Below, piece after piece: positions 35,145-47,302 of a DNA stretch of 64,000 nucleotides; the stretch's first letter is position 1; each line of letters starts with the position of its first letter. The notes beneath the pieces are model-generated. The model had not been told where the DNA came from. It ran no database searches and was given only the letters and a program-made list of their open reading frames with translations. The position numbers were made by a program, and so were the translations under genes. The DNA comes from Gnetum montanum (lineage: Eukaryota > Streptophyta > Gnetopsida > Gnetales > Gnetaceae). The stretch spans positions 265,635-329,634 of the forward strand of contig MNCI01029487.1 in the NCBI GenBank assembly GCA_015680685.1, written 5' to 3'.

Positions 35145-36628
35145 ATGACTTCTTCTTGTAGGGAAGAATATCCACCACCACTCACTAGCAAGTCCAATCA
35201 AAGATAACAAGGTCCAAAAATGCAAGTGCCCCAGTAGTTCTAGGTAGTTTACACCCATCTAGACCCTTACACTCTAGATTTCACCTTCATCTTGCATCAA
35301 GATGAGTAGTTGTGATGGAGGAACATGAAAGGTAACATCGTGTTACCTCTCAATCAATCTGTTCCTACGATGCTACTAAACAATCTCATCAAGTTTGGCA
35401 TCACTATACTTAATGTCGAATACAATGTCCAAGATCATATCTATCGGGATTATCATCCCATAGAGACCCAATAAAAGAAAGATTGGTAGATGAAAGCTCC
35501 ATATGAGGTTAGAAAGGGTAAAATATTTCCTACCCACTTATTCTTGCAACCACATAAAGATGGCAAGGACTTCTTTTTAGGCCAATCCCTATACATTGAT
35601 TCTCCCCATTTTTTTGATGGGGAGACCCTTAACCAACAGTTGTAATAAACTATGGACAACCTTGGTGATGAGAGGAATGGGTCTCAAGATTAGGGGATCC
35701 GAAAAGATGGGAGCCATGGCCAATCATCCAAAGTTAAAAATAATGACAAACACCAAGAGAAATATAAGCATGGTGATTAGGGTAAGGATTGGAGAAGAGG
35801 AAGTCGTAAGCATCATTCTAGTGCTGATTCTCCTTCCTCTTAGCCTTCATCATCATCATTGTCATCTTCCTACTTCAACTCTGATAGGAGAAGTAAAGGC
35901 TGAGATAATGGAAAGAGTTATAGAGATCATGATGGAGATGAATAGTGGGATAAGGATGATTGTAGATTCAACTGGGATAATAGGACAAGGAGCATGAACA
36001 ACAACATAGGGAAGAACATCACAAAGAACGAAGGCACAACAGGACTCATCATAGACATCATGGCCATGATAGGGACCACCACGATAGACATGACTATGAT
36101 GAGCCTTGGCTTACTACCAAAAACATGCTAAACATTTCAGAGACTATCAAAATACCAACCAGGCACTTGAAGGATAGCCACATCAAATGGTTGGATATGA
36201 AAAATATCCCCAAGTTTGAGGGGGATATAATTCAGATCCACAAAATCATTTACAAGTCTTCCATGGTGCCTATGCCTTACAAAAGGTGGAAAATGAATGG
36301 CAAAAGCTAAAATTGTTCCAAAGGACACTCATAAATGAAGCAAAAAGTTGGTGCCAATTCTTAGAATTGGAATTTATTTGGCAATGGAATATGATGTTGG
36401 AGTTGTTCAATGACAAATACCAAATGTACTTTAGAGTGTCCAATCTACAAAGGAAAATCCAAGGTTGGAAACAAGGCACTCGTGAGTCCTTAGACCTGGT
36501 CATGGGTAGGTACTACTCTTTGTTGCATTGATGCCTAGGCCATGGATACTCCCAATAGGATCAATTGTGTCATATCATAGATGGGCTCAATACTGAAATG
36601 AGGAGAACCCTTGGGATCTATGCCCAAG
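35145..36628 (+). pseudogene. Element B gag, part 1
   Basis: The start ATG at 35145 (MTSSCREEYPPPLTSKS) corresponds to MSSSSHKSTSPPRTN of element A. A conserved N-terminal block follows: LDFTFILHQDE, WRNMKGNIVLPLNQSVPTMLL and YRDYHPIE, near 35270-35465. Then come Arg/Ser/His-rich text and the capsid domain (about 36150-36530): DMKNIPKFEGD, KIVPKDTHK, LELFNDKYQMYFRVS, GWKQGTRESLDLVMGRYYSLLH. The solo LTR at 36629 interrupts the text GIYAQ. Frames change several times. Confidence 0.75.
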
Positions 36629-37509
36629 TGATGAAGCGCTAATCAGTCGATGCATCGACTGGGCCACGTATACGCAGCCCCGTATACGCGGCCTCGTTGA
36701 CGTCACGGCCCCGTTTATGCAGCTACCTATCCCAGCCTATAAATAAGAGGGCCCTAGGCCTCATTTAGTAATCTTTTTGTCATTTGTAGCTAGAATCTTG
36801 CAGTTTGTTTCCATAGAAGTTAGATTATTTTCCCAGTGCATGCCTGCAGTGTGATGGTTGTAATTATATGGCACCTTTATTCGAGTGTGATGTACTTGGA
36901 CACGCACATGATCGACAATAAAGATTGAGATTACTTCATCATTGCAGCATTCACTTAGTTTAATTTTTTAATTTAATTGTTAATTGTTTTTGTTATTTAT
37001 TACTTTATTAGTTAATATTTATTGCTTTCTTAGTTAATATTTCTTTATCGTCATTTACTATTCCTGTTGTTAAATGCGGAATGAGTACGACTTAATCACA
37101 AGCATTTAAGTGTGACTACTTGGTAACCCAGCAGCATACCTAGGATCTACGCTTGGTAATCCCAGTAGTAGTCGTGCATGAGGTCCAAGATGTGTGCGGA
37201 TGATTAAGGAACGGATACTCATCGCACTTAGGCTAGCTTAGACTTCATTTCCTATTGCTCATTAGTTTAATTAATATTATCTTCCATTGTCTCTAGGAGT
37301 AACATTAATTTAGGACCACATCATACGCCTCACTCTGGAATAAACCATACGTGAAAAAGCAAATACTAGTCTAGGTGGGAAGACAGCGAACTGCGATCAA
37401 CGTGTAACTATCTAGATACCACAACTAGCCTGTCCGCGGAGTTCGACCAGATCGTGCGTGAACGCTCATATTCATATGGTTGGGCGTAGGGATACCTAGC
37501 CGCTCATCA
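36629..37509 (+). mobile_element. Solo LTR (881 bp) inside element B gag
   Basis: TGATGAAGCGCTAATC...CCGCTCATCA flanked by CCAAG (36624-36628 and 37510-37514). Its R-U5 (36780-37509) is closely similar to that of element C, but its U3 array has a different core (GTATACGC): ccacgtatacgcag 36664, ccccgtatacgcgg 36678, a 17-bp unit at 36692, and ccccgtttatgcag 36709. TATAAATA lies at 36738-36745. It keeps more CpG than its host element, so it is younger. Confidence 0.9.
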
Positions 37510-37514
37510 CCAAG

Positions 37515-38700
37515 GAAGACTTTATGAGTTAAGGGCTCATTAGATTCAAAGGCTCATTATGTAAGTGGCCAAAGAGGAAGGAGAGTTGAAAAAATGAAAA
37601 AGCATAGAAGAGTACAATAGGGACCATTCCATTCACAAGAGGGAGGTCCATTTTTGTGAGAATGAGGAGGAGGCACCACTCGACAAAGTGGTGCAAATGA
37701 AAACCTTCCTAATCCAAAAATTTATTACTGAAATATCAGCTAAGGTTGATAATATGTGCGACTCCTTGGATGAGAAGTTCCAAAGTACTGTGAAGATTGC
37801 AAAGAAACATAAAGATCAAGGAGGTAGTGGTTGTGAGCAAAGGAAGAAGAAGAATGCTAAATAAGAATATCGTAAAGATAAGGGTGAAGTTGTAGTGGTA
37901 GATGAGATTGTAGATTCAAAATCTGATGATGATGAGTGTGACATCTATTAACATGAACAACCCAAGTGATGTTTCCCTATATTGTCACACTCACAAGAAT
38001 CTGGGATGTACACTTTGAATCCTAGATTGGCAAAATAGCAAGCACCTAGGAGGTTGCCTTATCCATAAGGTAACTATTGATAGCAATTTTACCAACAAGC
38101 TTACTATCTGAGTGGAGGCGTTCCCTCAACCTCAAGAATAGTACCAACAATGGCAAGACCCACAGTTGTGGGGGATGCCACCTCCAAGGTAACAGTATCC
38201 TTATTGCCAACTTGATCCTTAAGGTTATTACATTTAGCAGCCAGTCTCTCCATGTGACTCCTCTAGCCACACTTCCTGCCCAGATCATTTCTACCCTCTA
38301 GAGTACTACATATCACCTTCTCCAAGATGGAAATCCCCATTTTCTTTCTATTCCCCTCAACACCCATGCACCCCTGCACCACCATCATCAACTCCTTTGC
38401 CACTTGCTCCATCCATGCAAGGTGAAATACCTACCCAGCCATAGCAAAGAAATGCTACGAGAGTAGGAAACTTGCAGTTGGCTCCTTAGTTGAGTGGTTC
38501 TAAATCCAAGCCATGTAAGAGGTCATTCTTCAGAACCAATAGCTCCACGAAGCCCTCACAAATATGTGTGACTATTAACCCTGGTACCTCAACCTCTAAA
38601 ATCCCTATCGAGCAGCCCTCAAACCAAAGTTCTTCCCAATTGTACACTATCATGTTGACCCATGCAGTCATAGATTGGATCAAGGCTTACCATCTTTCTA
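37515..38700 (+). pseudogene. Element B gag, part 2
   Basis: Resumes after the solo LTR with LYELRAH-type text and a Glu/Lys-rich helical linker (37520-37960). Then comes the Pro/Gln/Tyr-rich tail (WQDPQLWGMPPP at 38145-38185). A basic motif FFRTNSSTKPSQI (about 38526-38570) is also found in A and D. It leads without a clear stop into the protease. Several stops and frameshifts. Confidence 0.7.
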
Positions 38701-39522
38701 AGAAGAGATCGAATCCTAGGATTCCTCTTATTTGCTTACAAATTGCAAGGATTGAACCATGTATGGCTCTTTTGGATTTAGGTTCTGGATTTAACTTGAT
38801 TTCATATGAGATGTAAAAAACCTAGAACCTACCTTCATTGAAAAAGACAACATCAGATTGGAGCTAGCAAACCAATCTATCACTGTTCCTTTGGAATTGG
38901 TGGAAGACATCATGACCATCATTTATGAATGATCCTATCTTGTTAATTTCTTGGTGATCCATGTGGAGAACTACTAAGGAAACTTCCCTATCATCATGGA
39001 AAGTGCATGGTTGAGCACTATTGATGCCATGTTGGGGATTTGAGACCTTTCCTTGAAGATTTTCAAGGAAAATGAATTTGAAAAGATTGAGAAGAAATGA
39101 GGTCCATGCATCACATATAGTGACATGGGGTGCCATTGCATGCAAACACTATGGACCATCAAAGACACATCACTTCAAGCATATAATTAGTATGTAGAGA
39201 TGATAGAAATTTAAAGGTGACTGCATGTAGTAGCCACTAAATAGGAGGTACCCAATGGTTGAAAATGGATAATGAGGTTGGATCAACAATATGCATGAAA
39301 TCAATTGAGAGCCTCACTAGCTCCTACGTTGAAACCATGGATAACATGGAGTAGCTCCATCGCCAATTCTCTGTTGTGCAAAGTGAAATCGATTGGGGTG
39401 AGGTGGAGATTCCTGAAACTTTCAAGCAAGAACCCGTTGAGTTAAAGACTCTACTAGTAGGAATGGAATATGCATTTGTAAACAATTTTAAGTTGGTAAT
39501 CATTAATGCCATACTTGCTCAT
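38640..39522 (+). pseudogene. Element B protease and linker, split by element A
   Basis: Retropepsin-like text: TIMLTHAVIDWIKAYHLSKKR, PLICLQIARIEPCMALLDLGSGFNLIS (38750-38806). The catalytic D-[ST]-G is D-L-G here and D-S-G in element A. The linker continues through RRLKFQ-type text to FKQEPVELK and LVIINAILAH. It is cut at CTCAT (39518-39522) by insertion of element A and resumes at 47303. Confidence 0.7.
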
Positions 39523-40283
39523 TGATGAGTGGTGAGGTACCCCTACACTCAATCATACGAATACAAGCGTTTCACGCACGATTCGGTCGAACTCCAAGGA
39601 CTAAGTGCTTACGTGCCTTAATGGAACACTCAGGGTTAATGAATCGTTGTCTTTCCAAACTTACTTGTATTGTCACAATTGTATGGTTAAGTAAGCTTGA
39701 GATATATGATTTTAATAGCTTTTGTCCTTTTTATGTCTTCTGCTAATAAAGGAGAGGGAGAGAGAACTAAGTGGCTAATTTATCTTAACTATTCATTAAC
39801 TAGTTTCTAAATGTTCCTAACACCAGTATCCATTCCCACTTGCCATACACATCCTGAACTAGTGCAACACTATTGGAATTACCAAATGCTAATCGTTACT
39901 GGGTTACCAAGCACTACACGCATGCTCGAAGCGGTCGTACTGAGTGTATTTAACTAAGGGGCTTGAAGGTTGAGAAAGATATTAATTAACTAGGAAAGCA
40001 TTAAACAATAATTAATTACTAATTAGCTTAATATGTATGCTGCAAGGTTTATCATAAAGTTCATCTTTATTGTCGTACACAAAATTGTGCTCAGGTACAA
40101 ATTACTCGAATAAAGATCTATTCACTCTATGACACCTACTGCGGGCACATAGAAATAATTCTAACTTTGAAATAACAAAACTACAAGAATCTGGCTAAGG
40201 GTCTAAGTCTAATTGCCTTGGAACAAAGGGCACCATCTCTTATTTATAGAAGATGAGGTAGGACGCGATATCATGGCTCATCA
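39523..40283 (-). repeat. Element A 3' LTR (761 bp)
   Basis: On the plus strand TGATGAGTGGTGAGG...CATGGCTCATCA. The TATA box on the minus strand is at 40248-40241. Upstream of it there is only one GATATCGCG unit instead of an array. Differs from the 5' copy at many sites, mostly transitions. Confidence 0.9.
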
Positions 40284-40292
40284 TACCCCCAT
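40284..40292 (-). other. Element A polypurine tract
   Basis: Minus strand ATGGGGGTA directly before the LTR. The preceding text ggacaagttttcattcagtc matches the bases before the B tract almost exactly. Confidence 0.75.
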
Positions 40293-42107
40293 GACTGAAT
40301 GAAAACTTGTCCTTGAGTTCCTTACAAAATATTGGGAAGGTATGAGATTATTGACTTGAATGACAACTACTGGTGAATGGGATGACATGTGAATGGATCA
40401 ACATTACAATACATGGCAACATTAGTGTTCATGACCACAAGAGTGAACACTATACACAATTGACATCCAACCTTATTTAGTAGCTGAGAGAGAAGAAAGA
40501 GAGAGAGAAGAGGAGAAGATGTGTTGCTATTGACACCAAGATTGTGCCTTCTGTTGTCCACCCATAACTACACCATCAATCTTGTTCCTTACACAACCAT
40601 TCCAGCACCAGTCCATCCTGAGTGTTTCCTCTAGGTCCAGTCCATTGCTATATGATTGCCATCTGCACACACAACATAGTCACATATGAGTAAGGATAGG
40701 TAAATCACAATATAGTTGATACCTTGCCTCAGTGTAAGGTCCACTAGCTAGGTTGTGGTATGGCAATATAGATTCTAGAGATATAACACTAGTGACTACC
40801 CAAGGTGTAGGGGTTAGAAAAAATTGGACTAGGGCCCCCATGATTAAAAGCGATCCTCCGGTAGTGATAGAATGGAAAAAGATAAGGAATAAGAAAGGTG
40901 GAAAAAAAGAAACAATGATAATGACGATAAAATGGATGTCAAAGATGGAAATGAACAAGACAAATGTTGATTGCATAAATGTTTAAGGGAAAGAAGTTAA
41001 CTAATGCACCAAATAGGAATGCTAGTGGGTCCTCCCCAAAGTAGGCTTATGCTGTTAATGCCCTGACAAACCCACATTCAAAGAGTCCGTAGGCTTTGGG
41101 AATGTCATTTGGAAGCAAGAGTTAAAGTCTTAACCCCAAGAATTCACCAAAGAAAAAACAATGCATCAACCAAAATATATACTATTGATACAACCGATAA
41201 TGAGGTGGAAAATGGTCAAAGAATGATGAAAAGAAGAGAATGGAATGGAGTCCCAAGAACAAGGTGGTGTACAGCCCCTTGTGTATTTATGGTTAATGTG
41301 ACTAAGTAGATCTCATTCCAAATCTAGCCTCAAACAATCCACATCTAGTGACTTCGCATTAATACACTTGGCCAATCCATCCACTTGAAGTAACAAGAAT
41401 NNNNNNNNNNNNNNNNNNNNNNNNNNNNNNNNNNNNNNNNNNNNNNNNNNNNNNNNNNNNNNNNNNNNNNNNNNNNNNNNNNNNNNNNNNNNNNNNNNNN
41501 NNNNNNNNNNNNNNNNNNNNNNNNNNNNNNNNNNNNNNNNNNNNNNNNNNNNNNNNNNNNNNNNNNNNNNNNNNNNNNNNNNNNNNNNNNNNNNNNNNNN
41601 NNNNNNNNNNNNNNNNNNNNNNNNNNNNNNNNNNNNNNNNNNNNNNNNNNNNNNNNNNNNNNNNNNNNNNNNNNNNNNNNNNNNNNNNNNNNNNNNNNNN
41701 NNNNNNNNNNNNNNNNNNNNNNNNNNNNNNNNNNNNNNNNNNNNNNNNNNNNNNNNNNNNNNNNNNNNNNNNNNNNNNNNNNNNNNNNNNNNNNNNNNNN
41801 NNNNNNNNNNNNNNNNNNNNNNNNNNNNNNNNNNNNNNNNNNNNNNNNNNNNNNNNNNNNNNNNNNNNNNNNNNNNNNNNNNNNNNNNNNNNNNNNNNNN
41901 NNNNNNNNNNNNNNNNNNNNNNNNNNNNNNNNNNNNNNNNNNNNNNNNNNNNNNNNNNNNNNNNNNNNNNNNNNNNNNNNNNNNNNAAAAAAAAACAAAA
42001 ACAAAACAAACAATCACACAAAGAAATGAGAAAGTATAATGATGTTGCAAAACAAAAACAAGAAAAATTAAAGAAATTTGTAAAACAAAAATGTGTAAAA
42101 AAAAACT
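40293..42107 (-). other. Element A 3' non-coding region with N gap
   Basis: No coding block recognised. The conserved spacer word (minus tactttggggaggacccact, within 41016-41052) is present. Only about 750 bp separate it from the 3' LTR, so there is no room for the extra ORF found in B and C. The unknown 586 bp of the gap lie upstream of that word. Confidence 0.6.
41401..41986. other. Assembly gap (586 N)
   Basis: A run of N in the 3' non-coding part of element A, next to an A-rich stretch (41987-42120). Long reading frames across it are artefacts. Confidence 1.
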
Positions 42108-42880
42108 TAAAAATGAACTGAGGGGCTCAAATGGTTAGTAGAGGTGGTTGTCTCCCCCATGACTAAGTTGGAAGGAGGAGATTTGAAATAGTGAGTAAGG
42201 TTGTCCCCTATCAGAGGTATTATGTGCACTGGTCATTCTATATAGTAGCCAATGTGTGCAAGGAATGACCGAATGTCTTTGACAGTTTCTAGTTGACGGG
42301 TGATTCCTTGGATGATCCTAATTTTATCTGGGTCTACCTCTATTCTTGCATGTGAAACCTTATGCCCAAGTACTATGCCTTCTTGGACCATTAAATGGCT
42401 TTTCCACCAATTGAGCCTTAAATTGGTTTCTACGCATCTTTTTAGCACTTACTCTAATCGGTCCAAGGCTTGATCAAAACTTGTTCCATAGGTGGAGAAG
42501 TCGTCCATAAAGATTTCTACTCCATTCCCTATCTGCTGTTGGAATATGCTTAGAACTAGGTGTTGAAACGTGGCAGGAGCATTGCACAAGCCAAACGACA
42601 TTTGTTTATATGCAAATGTTCCCCAAGGGCTAGTCTAAGACTTGGTCAACGAATGGCAACGGAAAGCAATCCTTAAATGTTGCCATGTTTAGCAGCCTAA
42701 AATCTATACACACCCTCCATTTGCCTCCCCTTTTAGGCACAATTACCAAAGGGCTAACCCATTTGCTATCAGCAATGGGATAGATGAACCCAACATTAAA
42801 AAGCTATTCTATTTCTTCTTTCACTACTTACTTCAATTTTGGGTTCAATCACCTCTGCGGTTGTTTTCAAGGTTTCATGG
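42108..42880 (-). pseudogene. Element A reverse transcriptase with two deletions
   Basis: The RT reads KWVSPLVIVPKRGGKWRVC, IDFRLLNMATFKD and FPLPFVDQVL, then jumps at about 42630-42640 to PWGTFAYKQMSFGLCNAPATF. About 35 residues are lost, including motif A with the first catalytic Asp (FLDGY in element B). The FMDDF motif is intact near 42505-42520. The thumb region (42448-42233: CVETNLRLNWWKSHLM, GIVLGHKVSHARIEVD, DIRSFLAHIGYY) ends at 42235. There it joins text matching the very end of B's pol region (FKSPPSNLVMGET versus FKSLPSNLVMGEM). RNase H and integrase are therefore deleted. Confidence 0.8.
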
Positions 42881-43910
42881 AGGGATCAGTGTAAATCCTA
42901 TGCTGGCATATCCTAGGATCTATTCTAGTTAATTCGGGATATGACCAGGCAAAGGATTTTGACCACTTGTTTCTCACTTTTAGCAGTCTTCCTTTTTGTT
43001 TGGAAGCAAGTCTTGCGTTGATGATTACTAGTTTTCCATTTTCAAGGGTCATACATTCTAGATTGGTGGGTAATGGTTTCAATTCTAGGGGCTCTTGTTT
43101 GAATTTTTCAGGAATTTCCAACTTCCCCCAGTTGGTGTTTTCAAAGTTATGGCTTGGAAGTTGGCAGCGAACTTGCTCTAGTGCATCTATGCTTTCAATA
43201 TAAGCACAAGTTATTCCCTCAGTTAGTTCCATGCACGTTAGTGAGTTGCTCTCTTGATCAGCTATCAGCCAATGGGTGACTTCTTTTCGTGTGGTTGTTG
43301 CATACAAGCACTTTTGTATGTTAATGTCTTGTGCACATCGGTTGCATGCAAGCAATGCTAAAATTTGCACAACCCATGATTTCTGCAAGCAATTGCACCC
43401 TGTATCACTGTATGCGATGCATGGAACCTTCTTCTTCTCGATCTTTCCAAAAGTTTTCTCCTTAGATATTTTTAGGGAAAGATCACAGATTCCTAAACAT
43501 GCATCTATAGTACTTTACCATGCTCTTCCCATTATTATTGGGAAATCCCCTTTGCTGTTGTTTACTTGTATCACTAGGAAATCAGCTGGGTATGACCACC
43601 CACACACAGTGGTGATAATGTCCTCCACCAATCCCAAGGAAATAGTGATGGACTAGTCAGCCAACTCTAGGCAAATATTGCTCTTCCCTATTGGAGACAG
43701 GTTCCAAGCTTTGTACATTTCTTGTGATATTAAGTTGACTCCAGAACCTGAGTCCAGAAGAGCTTTGCATGGCTCATTCCCAGCAATTTGGAGATAGATT
43801 AGGGGGCTTCTAAGATCAGAGAATTTCTTGGGAAGGTGGCCAACCTTGATCCAGTCAGTAACGGCATGTGTTAACATAACTGTATGTGTTGAGCTCAATG
43901 TTTGGTTCAA
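42867..43910 (-). pseudogene. Element A protease and RT linker
   Basis: The protease carries VMLTHAVTDWIKVGHLPKK, LIYLQIAGNEPCKALLDSGSGVNLIS (43790-43725) with an intact D-S-G, then WNLSPIGKSNICLELAD, VIQVNNSKGDFPIIMGRAW. The linker 43388-42867 is open for 173 codons and contains HWLIADQESNS, FKQEPLELKPLPTNLEC and FAWSYPELTRIDPRICQHRIYTD, the entry to RT. It is in the same frame as gag, so gag and pol would be one polyprotein. Few stops. Confidence 0.75.
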
Positions 43911-46391
43911 AGGGAGCTCTGAAGCCTTATTTGATGGGGAGGCGTTCAGAGGTTTAACCGCTTGTGGTTATAAGGGCTTGGTTGGACTGTTGGTTCTAAA
44001 AAAAGGTCTTTTCTTCATACAATTGTCAAAACCAACAGCAGGTTGAGGATTCATAGCCTTTGTGGCATTGCATTGTTGTGGTTGAGTAGGGAGTTCCCCT
44101 TGCATTGCTAGAGCGGGTTGTAATGAAGCTATTGAAGGATGGTATGTTTGTGGGTTATCTTCCCTAGGAGAAGGAGTTCTATAATACTCATGGGCTTGGT
44201 AGTCATGTTGTGGTGTAACGTGACTAACAGAGTCACGTGGAGAGATTGGATGCTGCACGTAGTAGCCATATGGTTTCAGTTGCCTGTAGGAGTATTAGTG
44301 CCTTGGTGGTGGCATCCCCCATGTCTGTGGGTATTGCCACTATTGATGTAGTTCAACGGGTTGTGGTGGAGTTCCACTTGGATAATATGTTGAAGGTTGG
44401 TGGAACTACCTTGGGTTACCTTGAGGATAAGGTAACCGTCGGGGTGCTTGCCATTTATTAAGTCGTGGGTTGAGTGCATACACCCCAGACTCTTGTAGAT
44501 GTGAGATCACTGGGCAACATCCCTTAGGATGGTCGTATTGGCATATCTTGCATCCACCATCATTGTCCATGTCTAAATCCACAACCTCTTTTGTGATGGC
44601 CATTTTGCCCTTACCCTTGTTACGTGCATTGTCCACTTCTCTCTTTTTCTTTTTGTCATAGTCATTACCTCGCTCCCTAGACTCCTCTATAATTTTGAGA
44701 ACAGTTTCAAACCTACTATCCAGGGAGTCCCACATTTGGTCTACCTTTGTTGATACTTCTGTTGTTAACTTTTTGAGTGGCAAAGTTTTCCTATTCACCA
44801 TCTCTTCGAGTGGTGACTCTTCCTCCTCCTCACAAAATCTCACTCCACTTTTTTAGACGGAATGATCTTGGTTGTATTCTTCCGCACTTTCTCTCTTGCA
44901 TAGCTCACCTTCTTCTTTGACTACTTGTTGTAGTAATCTATGAATTTAATGAGACCTAAGCTCCGATAACCTTCCTTGGGCATACGTCCCAAGGGTTCTT
45001 CTTGTTTCATGCCTAAGTCCATCCATGAGATGGCGTAGTTGATCCTACTGTGAATAACCATGGCCAGGGCAACGATGTAATAGTGCATAATAACAGCCCA
45101 TGGTAGCATACAAGGGTTCATGATTTCCTTGCTTCCATTCTTATATTTGCTTCCATAGGTTAGACACTTAGGAGTACGTTTGGTACTTATCATTAAACAG
45201 TTCTAACATTGTACTGCACCTCCGAATGGATTCTGATTCTAAGGACCGGTACCAGCTTTTAGCTTCTTTCACCAGTGTCTTTGGGAAAAACTTCAATTTT
45301 TGCCATTTGTTTTCTATCTTTTGCAAGGCACATGCATTGTGGAATGCTTGTAAATGATTTTGAGGATCAGTGTTGTATCCCCCTTCAAATCGTGGGATGT
45401 TGTTCATGTCTAACCTCTTGATCCTACTATCCTTTTGGTGCCTTGTTGGATCTCTTACAACCTCCATTATATCTAGCATGCTTCTAGTTGCAAGTAGGGG
45501 TTCTTTGTGATCATTTCGTTCATAGTGTCTATGGTGTCTACTCGGTTCCCTACTCTCCCTTCTTCTATGCCTTGATTCCTTAGAGTGCCCTCGTCCTCAT
45601 TCTCGACTATCTCGTCAATGTCTTTCACTTAATTTTCCCTTATCCTCACAATTGGGTTCCCTATGACTACGCCTGGACATTGAAGGAGAGGGTGAAGGTG
45701 ACGATGAAGGTGAAGAAGAAGGAGAACCATCGCCATGACAGTGTTTTCTACCTTCTCTTCGGTGGTCTTGGCCTCGATCGTGATCACGATCAGAACGTCC
45801 ACCCTTATCATGTGTTCGTGTTCCCTCGTTGAACACTTCGTGTTCATGGGTATCAAAACCAGGGTTGTGAATAGTGGAGTGGAGGTTCTAATACACCACC
45901 TCCTGACCACAGTTAGGAGGAGGAACATCATTTTGTGGGGAACCTGTTAAAGCAGGTTCACCATCCTCAATTTTGCTCAAAATGTGCGGAGTGTCATGGG
46001 ACCATTTACCCTTCAAGAATGTATGGTATCTCTCCTGTCGCAAGTCCCTTTGATGTTGCACTTCTATGGGATGATAGTCCCTTGTGTCATGATCGCATGC
46101 AACATATTCTATGTATAAAAGTGGCATGCCTATTCGTGTGAGAGCACGAAGGAGCATGTCGGGAACTGATCGGTTTGGAGGCAACACTATGTTACCCTCC
46201 AAGTCTCTCCAATGCAGTTGTTCATCTTGGTGGAGGATAAAGGTGAAATCGGGTACATACTCATCGGGATGAGCATATACCACATGAAACTATTGAGGAA
46301 CTGGCAGATCTTGGTTACGTGTATTATGCTGCCGACTGCCTCTTGTGTTAGTCCTAGGCGGTGAAGTGCTTTTATGCGAAGAAGAAGACAT
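43911..46391 (-). pseudogene. Element A gag
   Basis: The start ATG at 46391 gives MSSSSHKSTSPPRTNTRGS. Then DFTFILHQDEQLHWRDLEG and MLLRALTRIGMPLLYIEYV form an N-terminal block shared with B. A Ser/Arg/Asp-rich segment with SSP repeats lies at 45760-45650. The capsid domain (45440-45190) has RLDMNNIPRFEGGYN, LQAFHNACALQK, KFFPKTLVKEAKSWYRSLES and ELFNDKYQTYS. After a Lys/Glu-rich helical linker comes CKICQYDHPKGCCP (near 44555-44510), a CX2CX3HX4C-like finger, then a Pro/Tyr/Gln-rich tail with FFRTNSPTKPL. One frame throughout with about ten stops, several explained by single C-to-T changes. Confidence 0.8.
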
Positions 46392-46516
46392 CTTGTCTTG
46401 TTCAGTGTGCAATGAACCATTGTCTTGTCTTTTTTTGATTAACCCTAAGGGTTTGTTCTAGCGTTCCAATGATATGAATGATTTCCTATGTTCTATGCAG
46501 TGCACAAACAACTAAG

Positions 46517-46535
46517 TCCCCAGCAACGGCGCCAA
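46517..46535 (-). other. Element A primer-binding site (tRNA-Asp)
   Basis: The plus strand reads TCCCCAGCAACGGCGCCAA, one mismatch from the 3' end of plant tRNA-Asp. It abuts the 5' LTR and is the best preserved primer site in the window. Confidence 0.85.
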
Positions 46536-47297
46536 TGATGAGTGGCGAGGTACCCCCTACACTCAACCATCTGAATACGAGCGTTTCATGCATGATCTAG
46601 TTGAACTCCAAGGACTAAGTGCTTATGTGCCTTAATGGAACACTCAGGGTTAATCAATCATTGTCTTCCCAAACTTACTTGTATTGTTATGGTTGTATGG
46701 TTAAGTAAGCTTGAGGTATATGATTTTTATAGCTTTTGTCCTTTTTATGTCTTCTACTAATAAAGGACAGGGAGAGAGAACTAAGTGGCTAATTTATCTT
46801 AACTATTCATTAACTAGTTTCTAATTGTTCCTAACACCAGTATCCATTCCCACTTGTCGTGCACATCCTAAACTAGTGCAACGCTGCTGGGATTACCAAA
46901 CACTAATCGTTACTAGGTTACTAAGCGCTACACGCATGCTCAAAGTAGTCGTACTGAGTGTATTTAACTAAGGGGGTTTAAGGTTGAGAGAGATATTAAT
47001 TAGCTAGGAAAGCATTAACCAATAATTAATTACTAATTAGCTTAATCTATATGCTGCAAGGTTTATCATAAAGTTTGTCTTTATTGTCGTACACAAAATT
47101 GTGCTCAGGTACAAATTGCTCAAATAAAGATTCATTCACTCTATGACTCCTACTGCGGGCACATAGAAATAATTCTAACTCTAAAATAACAAAACTGCAA
47201 GAATCTAGCTAAGGGTCTAAGTCTAACTACCTTGGAACAAAGGGCGCCACGTCTTATTTATAAAAGATGAGGCAAGACGCGATATCCCAGCTCATCA
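46536..47297 (-). repeat. Element A 5' LTR (762 bp)
   Basis: On the plus strand TGATGAGTGGCGAGG...CCCAGCTCATCA, co-linear with 39523-40283 and followed by the target duplication CTCAT. Confidence 0.9.
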
Positions 47298-47302
47298 CTC
47301 AT

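Larger units (their letters stand above)
39523..47297 (-). mobile_element. Element A: Ty3/gypsy element with internal deletions
   Basis: A 7.8 kb element on the minus strand, with LTRs at 46536-47297 (5') and 39523-40283 (3') and the target duplication CTCAT (39518-39522, 47298-47302). Primer site, gag, protease and part of reverse transcriptase are in order. Most of RNase H and all of integrase are missing, as is the extra ORF seen in B and C. An N gap lies in the 3' part. From 46391 to about 42867 gag, protease and the RT linker stay in one frame with only scattered stops, so it is less decayed than its host B. Confidence 0.9.

Noticed and set aside
40753-40986. Lys-rich plus-strand ORF inside element A
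   Set aside because: Antisense to the element and in its non-coding 3' region; no homologue in B or C.
41313-42050. Frames of 220-245 codons on the minus strand across 41401-41986
   Set aside because: Mostly N; only a few real codons at each end.
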